From Natrinema marinum (lineage in GTDB: Archaea > Halobacteriota > Halobacteria > Halobacteriales > Natrialbaceae): a stretch of 64,000 nucleotides of DNA. Below, in pieces: positions 36,470 to 45,766 of this stretch (positions are counted from its first letter, which is position 1; every line of letters begins with the position of its first letter). A program made the position numbers and the translations under genes. Location of the stretch: assembly GCF_024296685.1 (NCBI RefSeq), contig NZ_CP100763.1, forward strand, positions 372,001-436,000, written 5' to 3'. A model generated the notes under the pieces. The model had not been told where the DNA came from and made no database searches. It saw nothing but the letters and a program-made list of their open reading frames with translations.

Positions 36470-36958
36470 TTACGCTTCCGCTTCGCCCGCGAGCACGTCG
36501 TCGTACTCGCCGTCGTCGACTCGCTGCTTGAACTCTCGAGCGTCGTTGCCCTCGATGGTGACGCCCATCGAGGCGCAGGTGCCGACGACTTCCTTAGCGG
36601 CGTTGATCGTGTCGTAGGCGAGCAGGTCGGGGTGTTTCTGCTCGGCGATCGTCTTGACCTGTTCGACGGAGAGGTCAGCGACGAAGTCCTTCTGGGGTTC
36701 GCCGCTGCCGGTCTCGAAACCGGCTTCGTCCTTGATGAGCGCCGCCGTCGGCGGGACGCCGACGTCGATCTCGAAGGAGCCGTCGTCGTCGTAGTCGACG
36801 GTGACGGGAACTTCGGTGCCGTCGAACGCGGCGGTCTGGTCGTTGATCTCCTGTACGACGGCCTGCACGTCGACGGGCGTCGGTCCGAGCTCGGGACCGA
36901 GCGGTGGGCCAGGGTTGGCCTGCCCGCCCGGAACGAGCACTTCGATGGTTCCAGCCAT
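36470..36958 (-). CDS. rpl11: 50S ribosomal protein L11
   Basis: Has 162 residues. MAGTIEVLVPGGQANPGPPL is the conserved N-terminal domain, with the Pro-rich GPPLGPELGPTPVDV loop, and the C-terminal rRNA-binding domain contains EVVGTCASMGVTIEG. It forms part of the GTPase-associated centre. It is transcribed alone, 5' of and apart from the L1 operon, with its own TATA box. Confidence 0.97.
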   Translation of the reverse strand: MAGTIEVLVPGGQANPGPPLGPELGPTPVDVQAVVQEINDQTAAFDGTEVPVTVDYDDDGSFEIDVGVPPTAALIKDEAGFETGSGEPQKDFVADLSVEQVKTIAEQKHPDLLAYDTINAAKEVVGTCASMGVTIEGNDAREFKQRVDDGEYDDVLAGEAEA

Positions 36959-36981
36959 ATCCGTCACAACCCGTGCGCGAG

Positions 36982-36988
36982 TTTTAAG
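36982..36988 (-). promoter_or_regulatory. TATA box of rpl11
   Basis: The minus strand reads CTTAAAA, centred about 27 bases before the L11 ATG, so the transcript is expected to be leaderless. Confidence 0.55.
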
Positions 36989-37051
36989 GGTTGCTTTTTC
37001 GGGCAGTCCTCGTCTGTGACGATCTCACGTACCGATCGACGATCGCACCGG

Positions 37052-37354
37052 CTACTCCACGCTCTCCGCTCGCCACGTCGCGAACGACTCGAGGACGTCG
37101 TCCTCGTCGAATCGCTCGATACAGGGAACGTCGTACGGATGCAGTTCCTCGACGCGTGCGACGAGGTCGTCGTACGCGTCGTCGGTCGTCTTCGCGAGCA
37201 ACAGTGCCTCCTCGTCGCGGTGCACGTCGCCCTCCCAGCGGTAGGTCGAGGTCGTCGACAGCCGATTGACGCAGGCGGCGAGTCGCTCCTCGACCAGCGT
37301 CTCGGCCATCCCGTCGGCTGCCTCGGGCGGCGCGGTGATATACACGGTTGGCAT
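37052..37354 (-). CDS. cutA: CutA family divalent-cation tolerance protein
   Basis: Has 100 residues. The landmarks are MPTVYITAPPEAADGMAETL, LVEERLAACVNRLSTTSTYRW, the LLLAKTTDDAYDDLVARVEE helix, and HPYDVPCIERF, the CutA motif. CutA forms very stable trimers with a ferredoxin-like fold. Its link to metal tolerance is genetic rather than biochemical. The start was placed at MPTVY, where family similarity begins. Confidence 0.94.
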   Translation of the reverse strand: MPTVYITAPPEAADGMAETLVEERLAACVNRLSTTSTYRWEGDVHRDEEALLLAKTTDDAYDDLVARVEELHPYDVPCIERFDEDDVLESFATWRAESVE

Positions 37355-37445
37355 AGCGGCGGCTACGCTCGAGCAACGCAAAAGGGCACCGTCCACCCGG
37401 AGCGGGCCGTCTGCCACACCGGTCGTCGGCGGGGCGCAGCCGCGG

Positions 37446-37637
37446 TTAGCTGTCGGCGCTCTCGACCGGGTTGAACGTGCCGTTGATGTCCCACTCGTGG
37501 ATACAGTGGGGGTTGCCGACCTGCTTCTCGCCGTCTTCGCGGGCGAGTTGCCAGGCCTCGAGGTCCTCGTCCCATACTTCGCCGCGACCACACGCTTCGC
37601 AGACCCGCGCGGTCGGTGTTCGTACCTGTGCGCTCAT
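37446..37637 (-). CDS. HEWD family zinc-ribbon-like small protein
   Basis: A 63-residue protein with one CxxC knuckle (RVCEACGRGEV) and a closing HCIHEWDINGTFNP. The HEWD tetrapeptide names a small haloarchaeal family of unknown function. The Cys/His pattern suggests a single zinc site. A TATA box (TTATATG, minus strand) lies about 31 bases upstream of the ATG at 37637, near 37666-37672. Confidence 0.85.
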   Translation of the reverse strand: MSAQVRTPTARVCEACGRGEVWDEDLEAWQLAREDGEKQVGNPHCIHEWDINGTFNPVESADS

Positions 37638-37779
37638 TACCCAATCGTGGGAACTCGACACATATAACGGTATTCGTGTGCGGCAAGGACTGCGCCGTCG
37701 CTGGCGAATCGAGCGATCGGAAAACCGGGGCCGCTGTCAGTCCGCTGTCGTGTCCGTCGAGACCGGGGTCCGATGCCGG

Positions 37780-39291
37780 TCAGTAGACGGCGTCTTTGAT
37801 CTCCTCGCGGAGTTCGTCGAACTGCGCCAAGTAGTCGCGTCGCTCGGCGCGCAACTCGGCGAGCGCGTCCTCGTAGTCCTCGACGTGGTCGGGCACGTAG
37901 TAGTCCTCGATCTCGAGGCCGGGGACGGACTCGGGGATCGTCAGATCCATTCGGTCGTCGTGGGTCCAGTCGATGGTCCCGCGGGCGGCCTCCGTGAGCA
38001 CGGTGACGGACTCGGTGACGCCGATGTCCTTCGACTTCTCGCCGAGGTAGCCCGTGTTGATCACGTAACACTCCACGTCGAGGATGTCGATGAGTTCGTG
38101 GAAGATGTTGCCCTCCTCGCCCTCGGGGCCGACGATGAAGGGGTTCGTCCCGACGACGCGGATCGATTCCCCGGCACGGGAGGGATCGCCCGCGCTGGTC
38201 TCGATCGACTCGCCGAGCATGAAGGCGACGGCGGCCTGCTCGTCCTCGAGTTTGGCGACCGGCGGCATCAGCGGGTTTCGGGTGATGAAAAAGACCTGGT
38301 CCATCCGGCCGAGGTCGATCTCCTCGTCGGCGCTCTCGAGTTGGTCGCGCTGGACGATCGCCCGGGAGTTCGAGGTGTAGCGATCCTCGTCGAAGTGGAC
38401 GGTGCCGTCGTCGTCGACCGCGACGTTCTCCAAGATCGCGGACTCGTCGGTCGCGGCCTCGTAGAGTTCGGGCTGTTCCTCCTCACCCAAGCCGATCGTC
38501 TTGATGAACAGCCCCTGGCCCTCGCTGCCGGCAACGGAGCCGGTCGGCAGGAGTCCGCAGACGTCGTCTTGGAGCATGGCGGCGCTTTCGGGCTCCTCGA
38601 GCCAGCAGCCGTGGGAGGTCAGCGTCGACTTGCCGGTCGCGGACAGCCCCATGAACACCTGACCGACGGTCTGCAGTTCGCCGTCCTCGTCGCGGACGCG
38701 GACGCGCTTGCTGCCGGCGTGGAGGCCGAGGCCGCCCTGCTGTTTGATCCGGTACATGAACAGCCGGAGGAACGACTTCTTGGCCTCGCCGGTGTAGTCG
38801 CTGCCGAGCACGGCGGTAAAGCCGGTGTCGGGGAGGATGCGGATCGCGGTCTCGTCGTAGTCCGGCAGCTGGACGGTGTAGAGGTCGGGGTCCTGACCGT
38901 CGGCCGGCTCGAAGAGGTTCGCCCACGCGTAGGCGATCCGAGCGTGCTCGACCGGCACGAACAGGCGACAACAGAAGGTCGCGTCCGGATGGCGCCCCAT
39001 GAGTCGGTCGACACAGACGAGTTCGACCTCGTCGGTGCGGTCGACGGCGTCGTCGACGAGTTCGTGGTCGCGCTCGGAGAACTCGTCGTCGACGGCGTTT
39101 TTCGTCCGATCGGCGCTCCGCGAGCGGAACTCGCTGACGTACGACGGCGAGTCGAACTCGGTCGTCGTCTCGTCGGCCTCGGCGAGTTCGCGCAGTTCCG
39201 CGAGCGACGGGTTGTACCGGACGTTCGACGCTGTCGCTGGATCGGGAAGCTGTCGGACCAGCGGACGGGACTCCGTCCCGGTTTCAGACAT
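37780..39291 (-). CDS. pckA: Phosphoenolpyruvate carboxykinase (ATP)
   Basis: Has 503 residues. The kinase P-loop is GLSATGKST at about 215-223. The metal/substrate Lys region is LGSDYTGEAKKSF, and VFFITRNPLMPP and YVINTGYLGEKS lie in the C-terminal half. It converts oxaloacetate and ATP to PEP, CO2 and ADP for gluconeogenesis. The start at 39291 is supported by a TATA box 27 bases upstream; an ATG six bases earlier is less likely. It is divergent from the actin-like gene. Confidence 0.92.
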   Translation of the reverse strand: MSETGTESRPLVRQLPDPATASNVRYNPSLAELRELAEADETTTEFDSPSYVSEFRSRSADRTKNAVDDEFSERDHELVDDAVDRTDEVELVCVDRLMGRHPDATFCCRLFVPVEHARIAYAWANLFEPADGQDPDLYTVQLPDYDETAIRILPDTGFTAVLGSDYTGEAKKSFLRLFMYRIKQQGGLGLHAGSKRVRVRDEDGELQTVGQVFMGLSATGKSTLTSHGCWLEEPESAAMLQDDVCGLLPTGSVAGSEGQGLFIKTIGLGEEEQPELYEAATDESAILENVAVDDDGTVHFDEDRYTSNSRAIVQRDQLESADEEIDLGRMDQVFFITRNPLMPPVAKLEDEQAAVAFMLGESIETSAGDPSRAGESIRVVGTNPFIVGPEGEEGNIFHELIDILDVECYVINTGYLGEKSKDIGVTESVTVLTEAARGTIDWTHDDRMDLTIPESVPGLEIEDYYVPDHVEDYEDALAELRAERRDYLAQFDELREEIKDAVY

Positions 39292-39313
39292 ACACATAAT
39301 CCACCATCAGCCT

Positions 39314-39323
39314 GATAAATAAA
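39314..39323 (-). promoter_or_regulatory. TATA box of pckA
   Basis: The minus strand reads TTTATTTATC, centred about 27 bases before the ATG at 39291, as expected for a leaderless transcript. Confidence 0.65.
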
Positions 39324-39631
39324 CGTGAGGATTTCTCTCTTCGTATGCCATCGACTACCCAGTGACGGAGTGACGTGTGCTGTGTGCGCCCCTCAGCGAG
39401 CGGAAATTACCGATTTCCGATCCGTCGACGATCGACGGTGTGTCGACCTGCCACAAGTATCCAGATACGAGATAATTCTTGACGGGGCGGCGAGCAACGG
39501 GCGAGGACTGCAGAGCGAACCCGGGAGTCAGCGATTACACCGGCGCCGCGCCGACCCGCGGCGGCGTGCTGATTTTCACATCTGGTATTCCGGGGGGAAC
39601 CTCCAAGAGGGTGGTACGACTTGCCGAGGGC
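39324..39631. other. Long gene-free leader region of the actin-like gene
   Basis: About 300 bases between divergent genes. A perfect 7-bp dyad CCGTCGA-CGA-TCGACGG lies at 39422-39438. I see no gene. The promoter and any leader of the actin-like gene must lie here; the best A+T-rich stretch is GAGATAATTCTTGAC near 39468-39482, which would give a leader of over 100 bases. Confidence 0.45.
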
Positions 39632-42600
39632 ATGGACTACGGTCTCGATATCGGCCCAGGGGGGATCCGGGTCGCCACCGACGCCGGCGGCGATCCGACG
39701 ATCGACTCGGTCCCGCCGATCGCGCTGGCAGTCGACGACGCGCTTGAGGCGGCGGGGCTCTCGGAGGAGAGCGCCACCGTTAGCGCGGATGGAACGACGT
39801 ACGCGGTCGGTGGGGCTGCACGGACGGCCGCTGACGCGATCGACGAGGAACCCGAGTCGCTGTTTTCGGGCGGTAGCCTCGCGGTCGATTCGGGGGCACA
39901 CGTCACACCCGCGCTGTCAGCGCTCGTCGACGACGCCGTGGGGGACGCGACGGACGGCCGGCTTTGTTACACGACGCCCGGCCCGTTCGCCGATGCGGCG
40001 GCGACCGACGACCACCGCGAGACCGTCGCGTCGGTGCTCGAGGACCGCGGGTTCGATGCGACACCGATCCACAAGGGCTTCGCCGTCGTCTACGACCAGC
40101 TCGCGGGCGACAACTACACCGGTCTCGGGATCTGTCTCGAGGCGCGCTCGACCAGCGTCGCGCTCGCGTACTACGGCGTCCCGGCGATGGCCGTCTCGAT
40201 CGAGAAAGGCCGCGAGTGGATCGTCGAGCGCGCGGCCGGCGAGACCGGCCACGCGCCGGCACAGGTCGCCGGCGTCCTCGACGAGTTCGCGCTCGACCCC
40301 GACGCGGCGGGAGGCGGGATCGAAAGCGCGCTGGCACAGGCCTACGACGCCCTGCTCGGCGAGGTCATCGCAGCGATCGGCAACGCGGCCGACGAGAGCG
40401 ATGTCCAACAGGGGCTCTCGGTCCCCATCGCCATCGCCGGCGAGGGCGCTATCGACGGCCTCGAGTTCCTCGTCGGCGGCCGGTTCGACGCGGCCGCGCT
40501 CCCGTTTTCCGTCCGCGGTGCCCGGATCGCGGACGACCCCGCGGTGAGCGCCGCCAGAGGTGCTCTCGAAGCCGCCCGCGACGATGTCGAGGCGTACGAG
40601 GCGGTCACCTGGTCGGCGGCCGACGACGGCGAATCTGACGAGACGCCGAGCGGCGCCGACGCGACGACCGAGGGCGAGCGGACGGCGCTGTCGTTCGACG
40701 AGTCGGCGATCGCCGACACGGCGGCCGACGATCGGACCGACGACGCCATCGAGCAGCTGTTCGACCGGCTCGCCAACCGCGACGACGAGATCCGAGCCGT
40801 CCGCGAGGACCTCGAGTCAGCGTTCGACGACCTCGAGTACGTCGAGGAACGGGCGGCCGCGGTCGACGACGTCGACGATCTCGAGGAGCGCCTCGAGGCG
40901 TTCGCCGACGACCTGACGGACCTCGAGACGGAGAGCGAGACGCACGCGAGCGCCGACGCCGTCGACGCGCTCGACGACGAACTCGGGTCGCTGTCGACGA
41001 CGATCGACGACCTGGAAGCCGACGTGGCCGACGTGGATGCGGCGCTCGCGGAGGCCGAGACGGCCGCGGCCGACGAGCGATCGGCGCTCGAAGACCGGGT
41101 TGACGAAGTGGTCGGCGACTTCGAGGACGTGGCCGATCGGACCGAGACGCTCGAGGACGACCTCGAAACGGTTCGGACGAGCCTCGACGACCTCGCGGCG
41201 ACCGCTGCCACCGAGTCGTCGCTCGAGGACGTCGAGGGGACCGTCTCGGAACTCGCCGACGCGATCGACGACCTGGATGTGGCTGTCGATCGGGCCGAGA
41301 CCCGACTCGACGGGTTCGCCGGTCGACTGGAGGAACTCGGAACCCGGATCGACGGCGTCTCGGAGCGACTCGAGGCGGAGAGCGAGCGAACCGACGAGCG
41401 CTTCGACGCACTCGAGTCGACGATCGACGCGGAGACCGACGCCGTCGACGAGGAACTCGCCGCGGTGCGCGAGACGCTCGCCGACCGGACCGAGGCGCTT
41501 GAGGCAGACCTCGACGCCGCTCGAGACGCGATCGGCGATCTCGAGGACGTAACCGCCGACGCCGACCGGGTCGACGCCGTCGCCGCGGATCTGGCCGATC
41601 TCGAGACGACCGTCGAGGACGAGTCGGCCGCCATCGAATCGGTGGCCCAAGACGACCTGCCGGCCCTCGAGGCGACGGTCGACGAGCTCGACGAGGCGGT
41701 GACTGGCGTCTCGGAGCGACTCGACGATGTTGACGCGCGTACGGCGACCGAAGAGTCCGTCACGGCGCTCGTGGCCGATCTCGACGCGGTCGAAGCGGCG
41801 GTCGAGACGCTCGAATCCGATCTTCGCTCCCTCGACGACGCGCTCGAGGAGCGGATCGACGACGCAGTCGCGGGCGTCGAAACGGAACTCGACGCAGCGA
41901 CGGATGTGCTCGAAGACGATGTCGAGGGGCTGACGACTAATTTCGACGCGCTCGAGGCGACCGTCGAGCGACTCGACGACGAGGCGGTGACGGACGAGGA
42001 ACTCGCCACTGCGCACGAATCGATCGACGACCACGGCGACGAACTCGAATCGGTGGCCGCGGAGGTCGACGACATCGCGACGGACCTCGCGGCCGTCGAG
42101 GAGCGACTCGACGAGGTCGACCGAGAGCTCGCCACCCGGCTGGAGGACGTTCGAAGCACGGTCGACGAGCGGATCGACGAGACGCAGGACGCAGCCGACG
42201 ACGCACGGGCGGAACTCGACGACAGAATCGACGAGACGCAGTCGGCCCTCGACGAGCGGATCGACGAGGTGCGATCGAGGCTCGAGGAGCATCGCGACGA
42301 GACCGAGGCCGTTCGAACAGCCCTCGAGGAAAACGTGGCTGCACTGGAAGCCGCCCTCGAACGCGAGACCGACGCGCTCACCGACGACCTCGGCACGCTC
42401 GAAGAGCGCGTCGACGACGGCGAGCGCAGGGCAGACAACCACGAGCGCCGCGTGGACGACCTCGCGTCGACGCTCGAGGAGGTCGACAGCGGGGTCGACC
42501 GTATCGACGACGATGTCGGGGCGCTCGCGGGACGGGTCGACGAGGCGGCGAGCGAGGACGATCTCGAGTCGCTCGAGAACGATCTTTCGGCCCTCGGCGA

Positions 42601-43033
42601 CCGCTTAGCGTCGCTCCGGTCCGAACACGACGACCTCGCTCGGACCGTCGCCGCCGGCCCGGACGAGTCGGCGGTGCAGGCCTTAGACGAGGTCCGGACG
42701 CTCGACGATGACGTCGACTCGCTGGACGAGCGGGTGACGACGGTCGCCGACGGGCTCTCGCGTCTCGAGGAGCGGGTCGAGTCGATCGACGCGCGACTCG
42801 ACGAACGCGGGGCCGGCGAGGACGATCTCGAGGCACTGCGAACGGAACTCGCGGACCTCCGAGCCGACGCGACCGCCGAGACGGCGCTCCCGTCCGCGGT
42901 CGCGGCCGGTGGCGGAGGCGCGGGGATCGTCGCCGGAGGCGTCACCACGCTGGCCGGCGACGCCGTCGTCGGAGCCGGCGCAGTCGCTCTCGGCCTCGTC
43001 TTACTCGGCGTCGCGATGCTACGGGCCCGCTGA
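39632..43033 (+). CDS. Actin-like ATPase domain fused to a very long coiled coil and a C-terminal membrane anchor
   Basis: Has 1133 residues. Residues 1-325 resemble an actin/MreB/ParM-fold ATPase: a first phosphate-type loop MDYGLDIGPGGIRVATDAGG, a second GLGICLEARSTSVALAYYG (about 164-182), and an adenosine-site-like IAIAGEGAIDGLEFLVGGRF (267-286). An acidic linker (326-370) leads to roughly 700 residues of Glu/Asp/Leu/Arg coiled coil, with near-repeats such as DERIDETQ around residue 850. Residues 1086-1133 are Gly/Ala/Val/Leu-rich and hydrophobic, ending AMLRAR, a probable membrane anchor. Haloarchaeal actin homologues such as salactin and volactin are precedents, but identity to either is not shown. 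A cytoskeletal or DNA-positioning role is inferred. Confidence 0.75.
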   Translation: MDYGLDIGPGGIRVATDAGGDPTIDSVPPIALAVDDALEAAGLSEESATVSADGTTYAVGGAARTAADAIDEEPESLFSGGSLAVDSGAHVTPALSALVDDAVGDATDGRLCYTTPGPFADAAATDDHRETVASVLEDRGFDATPIHKGFAVVYDQLAGDNYTGLGICLEARSTSVALAYYGVPAMAVSIEKGREWIVERAAGETGHAPAQVAGVLDEFALDPDAAGGGIESALAQAYDALLGEVIAAIGNAADESDVQQGLSVPIAIAGEGAIDGLEFLVGGRFDAAALPFSVRGARIADDPAVSAARGALEAARDDVEAYEAVTWSAADDGESDETPSGADATTEGERTALSFDESAIADTAADDRTDDAIEQLFDRLANRDDEIRAVREDLESAFDDLEYVEERAAAVDDVDDLEERLEAFADDLTDLETESETHASADAVDALDDELGSLSTTIDDLEADVADVDAALAEAETAAADERSALEDRVDEVVGDFEDVADRTETLEDDLETVRTSLDDLAATAATESSLEDVEGTVSELADAIDDLDVAVDRAETRLDGFAGRLEELGTRIDGVSERLEAESERTDERFDALESTIDAETDAVDEELAAVRETLADRTEALEADLDAARDAIGDLEDVTADADRVDAVAADLADLETTVEDESAAIESVAQDDLPALEATVDELDEAVTGVSERLDDVDARTATEESVTALVADLDAVEAAVETLESDLRSLDDALEERIDDAVAGVETELDAATDVLEDDVEGLTTNFDALEATVERLDDEAVTDEELATAHESIDDHGDELESVAAEVDDIATDLAAVEERLDEVDRELATRLEDVRSTVDERIDETQDAADDARAELDDRIDETQSALDERIDEVRSRLEEHRDETEAVRTALEENVAALEAALERETDALTDDLGTLEERVDDGERRADNHERRVDDLASTLEEVDSGVDRIDDDVGALAGRVDEAASEDDLESLENDLSALGDRLASLRSEHDDLARTVAAGPDESAVQALDEVRTLDDDVDSLDERVTTVADGLSRLEERVESIDARLDERGAGEDDLEALRTELADLRADATAETALPSAVAAGGGGAGIVAGGVTTLAGDAVVGAGAVALGLVLLGVAMLRAR

Positions 43034-43112
43034 CGTCGATCAGAAGGTGCGACGACTCGGACCGACGCCACCGCTCCTCGAGCGTCGGTCCGAACGACTA
43101 CCGCCGAAGTCG

Positions 43113-43244
43113 TCAGTCGCGAACCGGTTCGACGTTGCGCATCTCGCCGCCACACCGACGGCACGTGCTCAACAGCGCGTCGCCGACCGTCTCCCGCCGG
43201 CCACACTGCACGCACTCGTACTCGCGTCGGGCCTCGAGAGTCAT
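43113..43244 (-). CDS. Mini zinc-ribbon (rubrerythrin-like) protein
   Basis: Encodes 43 residues: MTLEARREYECVQCGRRETV, then a second knuckle CRRCGGEMRNVEP. Two CxxC pairs form one zinc-ribbon of the rubredoxin/rubrerythrin type and nothing else. It is paralogous to the 46-residue protein at 45767-45907 (YECxxCGxRET...CxxCxGxxRN in both). The 3' end is convergent with the actin-like gene. Confidence 0.82.
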   Translation of the reverse strand: MTLEARREYECVQCGRRETVGDALLSTCRRCGGEMRNVEPVRD

Positions 43245-43360
43245 ATGGTACCGTTACTCATGCTCTCTATTAACTCTTTTCGTGGTAAATCGAGGAAACA
43301 GCCGGCGGTGGCGGTAACCGACGCCCGTAGGCTGACCGGAATACCGCGTAGGTCGGCCGG

Positions 43361-44590
43361 CTACGGCCGCTTCTCGGAAACCCAGAGCAGGCAACCGAGC
43401 GCGGTCGCACAGACGATCGACGACGCGAGCAGCCAGAAGGCGGCCTCGAAACCGGTTGTTTCGGCGATGGCACCGACGACGGCGGGTGCGATCGCGCCGG
43501 CACCCATCAGGAGTGTGCGGACGACGCCGAGTCCGCCGCCGGCGACATCGTCCGGGATGGCTGACATCAGGTAGGCGCCCCTGACGGGGCGAAAGCCGTG
43601 CGAGCCGATGCCGACGGCGACGAGCAGCCCGCCGAGCAGGACCGGCGCTCCCGTACCGGTCAGCGCGACGAACGCGACGAGCGCTACCGACGCGAGGCCG
43701 AGCGTCGCGACGACGATCGGCAGCCGGCCGATGCGATCGCTGAGGTTACCGGTCACTAGCTGGACGAAACTCGCGAGGAAGAGGCCGCTGTAGAGTAAAC
43801 TCGCGGTCGCCGGCGCGAGGCCCGCCGCCACCGTCAGGTACCGCGGCGCGAACGCGACCAGTCCGTTGTACGTGAACGAAAAGAGGACCGTCAGCAGGGC
43901 AAAGGCCGAGAACCGCCAGTTTCGAAACAGTACAGCGTATCGACGGAGCCCGCCGTCCGCTCCGCTCGAGTTCGCGTCGATCCCGCTGGTTTCCTCGGGA
44001 AGTCGCATCGGAACGCGGAGTCGGAACGCCACCGCGAGCGCCAATCCGACCAGACCGGCACCGAAAAAGAGCAGCCGCCAGCCCACGACCGGGCCGACGG
44101 CCAGCGACGCGACCGCGACGACCGCTGTAGGGGCGACGACGCCGCTCAAGGCACCGAATGTATCGAGAACGCCGAGCGCCCGCCCCGTCCGGGCGGGGTA
44201 GGCTCGAGCGAGGAGCCGGACGGCGACGGTCTTGTGCGCGCCGGTGCCGGCCCCGATCACGAGCATCGCGCCCACGACGACGAGGAAGGGCGAGTCGACG
44301 GCAAGCGCGAGCGACGCGGCGGCCGCAACGACCGCGCCCGCCGTGATGACGGTCACGGCACCTAGCCGGTCGGCGAACACACCCGAGGGAAACTGCATGG
44401 CGGCGTAGACGAGCATGAGCCCCGAGAACGCGGTTCCGAGGACGGCGTCCGAGACGCCGAAGGTCGCCCCGAACGTGTCGAACAAGGGCGGAAAGGCGTA
44501 CCGGAGGAACTTCGCGAGAAACCAGATCGCGGCCGTCAGGACGAGCGCGTCGTAGCGGGTGAGCCGACCGGCCGCGTGTCGAACCGACAT
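43361..44590 (-). CDS. MFS transporter
   Basis: A 409-residue protein with 12 predicted helices. The loop 2-3 motif reads GVFADRLGAVTVITAGAVVA, the equivalent in the second half is NLSDRIGRLPIVVATLGLAS, and helix 5 has VLDTFGALSGVVAPTAV. It is a secondary transporter of the major facilitator family with unknown substrate, perhaps an efflux pump or sugar/organic acid carrier. Confidence 0.9.
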   Translation of the reverse strand: MSVRHAAGRLTRYDALVLTAAIWFLAKFLRYAFPPLFDTFGATFGVSDAVLGTAFSGLMLVYAAMQFPSGVFADRLGAVTVITAGAVVAAAASLALAVDSPFLVVVGAMLVIGAGTGAHKTVAVRLLARAYPARTGRALGVLDTFGALSGVVAPTAVVAVASLAVGPVVGWRLLFFGAGLVGLALAVAFRLRVPMRLPEETSGIDANSSGADGGLRRYAVLFRNWRFSAFALLTVLFSFTYNGLVAFAPRYLTVAAGLAPATASLLYSGLFLASFVQLVTGNLSDRIGRLPIVVATLGLASVALVAFVALTGTGAPVLLGGLLVAVGIGSHGFRPVRGAYLMSAIPDDVAGGGLGVVRTLLMGAGAIAPAVVGAIAETTGFEAAFWLLASSIVCATALGCLLWVSEKRP

Positions 44591-44736
44591 TCCTCTCGCC
44601 GAGAGTCACGACCGGACGACCGAGTATCCTCCGGTCGCGGTCCCTGACTGCATCGACGGCTGGTACCAAACCGATCGATCTTCAACTGTTGGCATTATAT
44701 CCCATACAAATTGTAATAGACCTTAACGGACGAGAC

Positions 44737-44743
44737 TTATATG
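44737..44743 (+). promoter_or_regulatory. TATA box of the small zinc-finger protein gene
   Basis: Reads TTATATG, centred 30 bases before the ATG at 44770, so the transcript is nearly leaderless. Confidence 0.6.
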
Positions 44744-44769
44744 ATAGTTCCTGATAGACTCGAGTACCA

Positions 44770-44952
44770 ATGACTGCGAACACGACGACGGACTGGGTCG
44801 ACCCGATTACCTGTCCATTCTGCGGCGACGAACTCGCCTCGCCGGGCGCCGGCTTCATCGACCACATCCACGACAACGCCGACTGCGAGGACGGCTTCGA
44901 CCACTGGCGCGAAAACATCGCCGGCGACCTCGCCGGCGAGTGGACCGGCTAG
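44770..44952 (+). CDS. Small C2H2-like zinc-finger protein
   Basis: Has 60 residues. The ITCPFCGDELASPGAGFIDHIH segment has a CxxC pair followed by His residues at the right distance (IDHIHDNADC) for a C2H2-like finger. The tail is acidic and aromatic (FDHWRENIAGDLAGEWTG). Small single-finger proteins of this kind are common in haloarchaea and may be regulators. Targets unknown. Confidence 0.82.
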   Translation: MTANTTTDWVDPITCPFCGDELASPGAGFIDHIHDNADCEDGFDHWRENIAGDLAGEWTG

Positions 44953-45066
44953 TCGAACCGAATCGTCCGCGAGTCCAAGCGGTTGCGGGTATCGTTCTCA
45001 GCGGTCTGGCTGTCACGACGCCACCTCGAGCGCAACGCGGAAGTCACGACGGCACCGAGCCATCGT

Positions 45067-45654
45067 ATGGGCTTTCACACCTTCCCGATCGAGCGGGCGG
45101 AGTCCCTCGAGGACCCTGAGCGCTATCGGTACTGTTCTCGCGAGGAGTTGCTCGCGATGCTCGAGCCGGCGGCCGACGGTGTCGTAGCCGACCTGGGTTC
45201 CGGGACGGGCTTTTACGCCGACGACGTCGCGCCGTTCGTCGACACGCTGTACGCGGTCGACGTCCAGACGGCGATGCACGACTACTACCGAGAGAAGGGG
45301 GCTCCCGACGCCGTCGACTTCGTGACGGCCGAAATCTCGTCGCTCCCGTTCGAGGACGACCAACTCGACGGAGCGTACTCGACGATGACCCACCACGAGT
45401 ACGCGTCGCCACCGACGGCCGACGACGGCGATACGCCGACCGATAGCGCATTGACCGAACTCGCGCGCGTCATCCGTCCCGGCGGTCGGCTCGTCACCGT
45501 CGACTGGTCGGCCGACGGCGCGGGGGAGGCCGGCCCACCGGTCGAGGAGCGGTTCGGACTCGCCGACGCGACCGCCGGACTCGAGGCCGCCGGGTTCGAG
45601 ATCGAACGCGCCTGCGAGCGGCCGGAAACGATCGCGATCGTCGCGACGCGATAG
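45067..45654 (+). CDS. Class I SAM-dependent methyltransferase
   Basis: Has 195 residues. Motif I is GVVADLGSGTGFYADDV, the acidic residue after strand 2 is in TLYAVDVQTAM, and motif post-I/IV is LPFEDDQLDGAYSTMTHHEY. RVIRPGGRLVTVDWS is motif VI-like. It is the UbiE/Methyltransf_11 type that methylates small molecules or metalloids; substrate unknown. The start at 45067 precedes the HTFPIERAESLEDPERY segment seen in related proteins. Confidence 0.9.
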   Translation: MGFHTFPIERAESLEDPERYRYCSREELLAMLEPAADGVVADLGSGTGFYADDVAPFVDTLYAVDVQTAMHDYYREKGAPDAVDFVTAEISSLPFEDDQLDGAYSTMTHHEYASPPTADDGDTPTDSALTELARVIRPGGRLVTVDWSADGAGEAGPPVEERFGLADATAGLEAAGFEIERACERPETIAIVATR

Positions 45655-45766
45655 TAGGATGGACGAACGACCAATAATCGAACGCATTTAGCCCCATCTA
45701 GTTATCTATATCGGATTGAACCGTATCGACGCAACGCTTTTTCGTGGTACTGTGTGTGTCAATCAC

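Noticed and set aside
40342-43215. A 957-residue open frame antisense to the actin-like gene
   Set aside because: It is made almost only of Ser, Arg, Ala and Thr, which is what the complement of Asp/Glu/Leu-rich coiled-coil DNA in high-G+C sequence gives. No domain is visible, and codon use favours the plus-strand gene.
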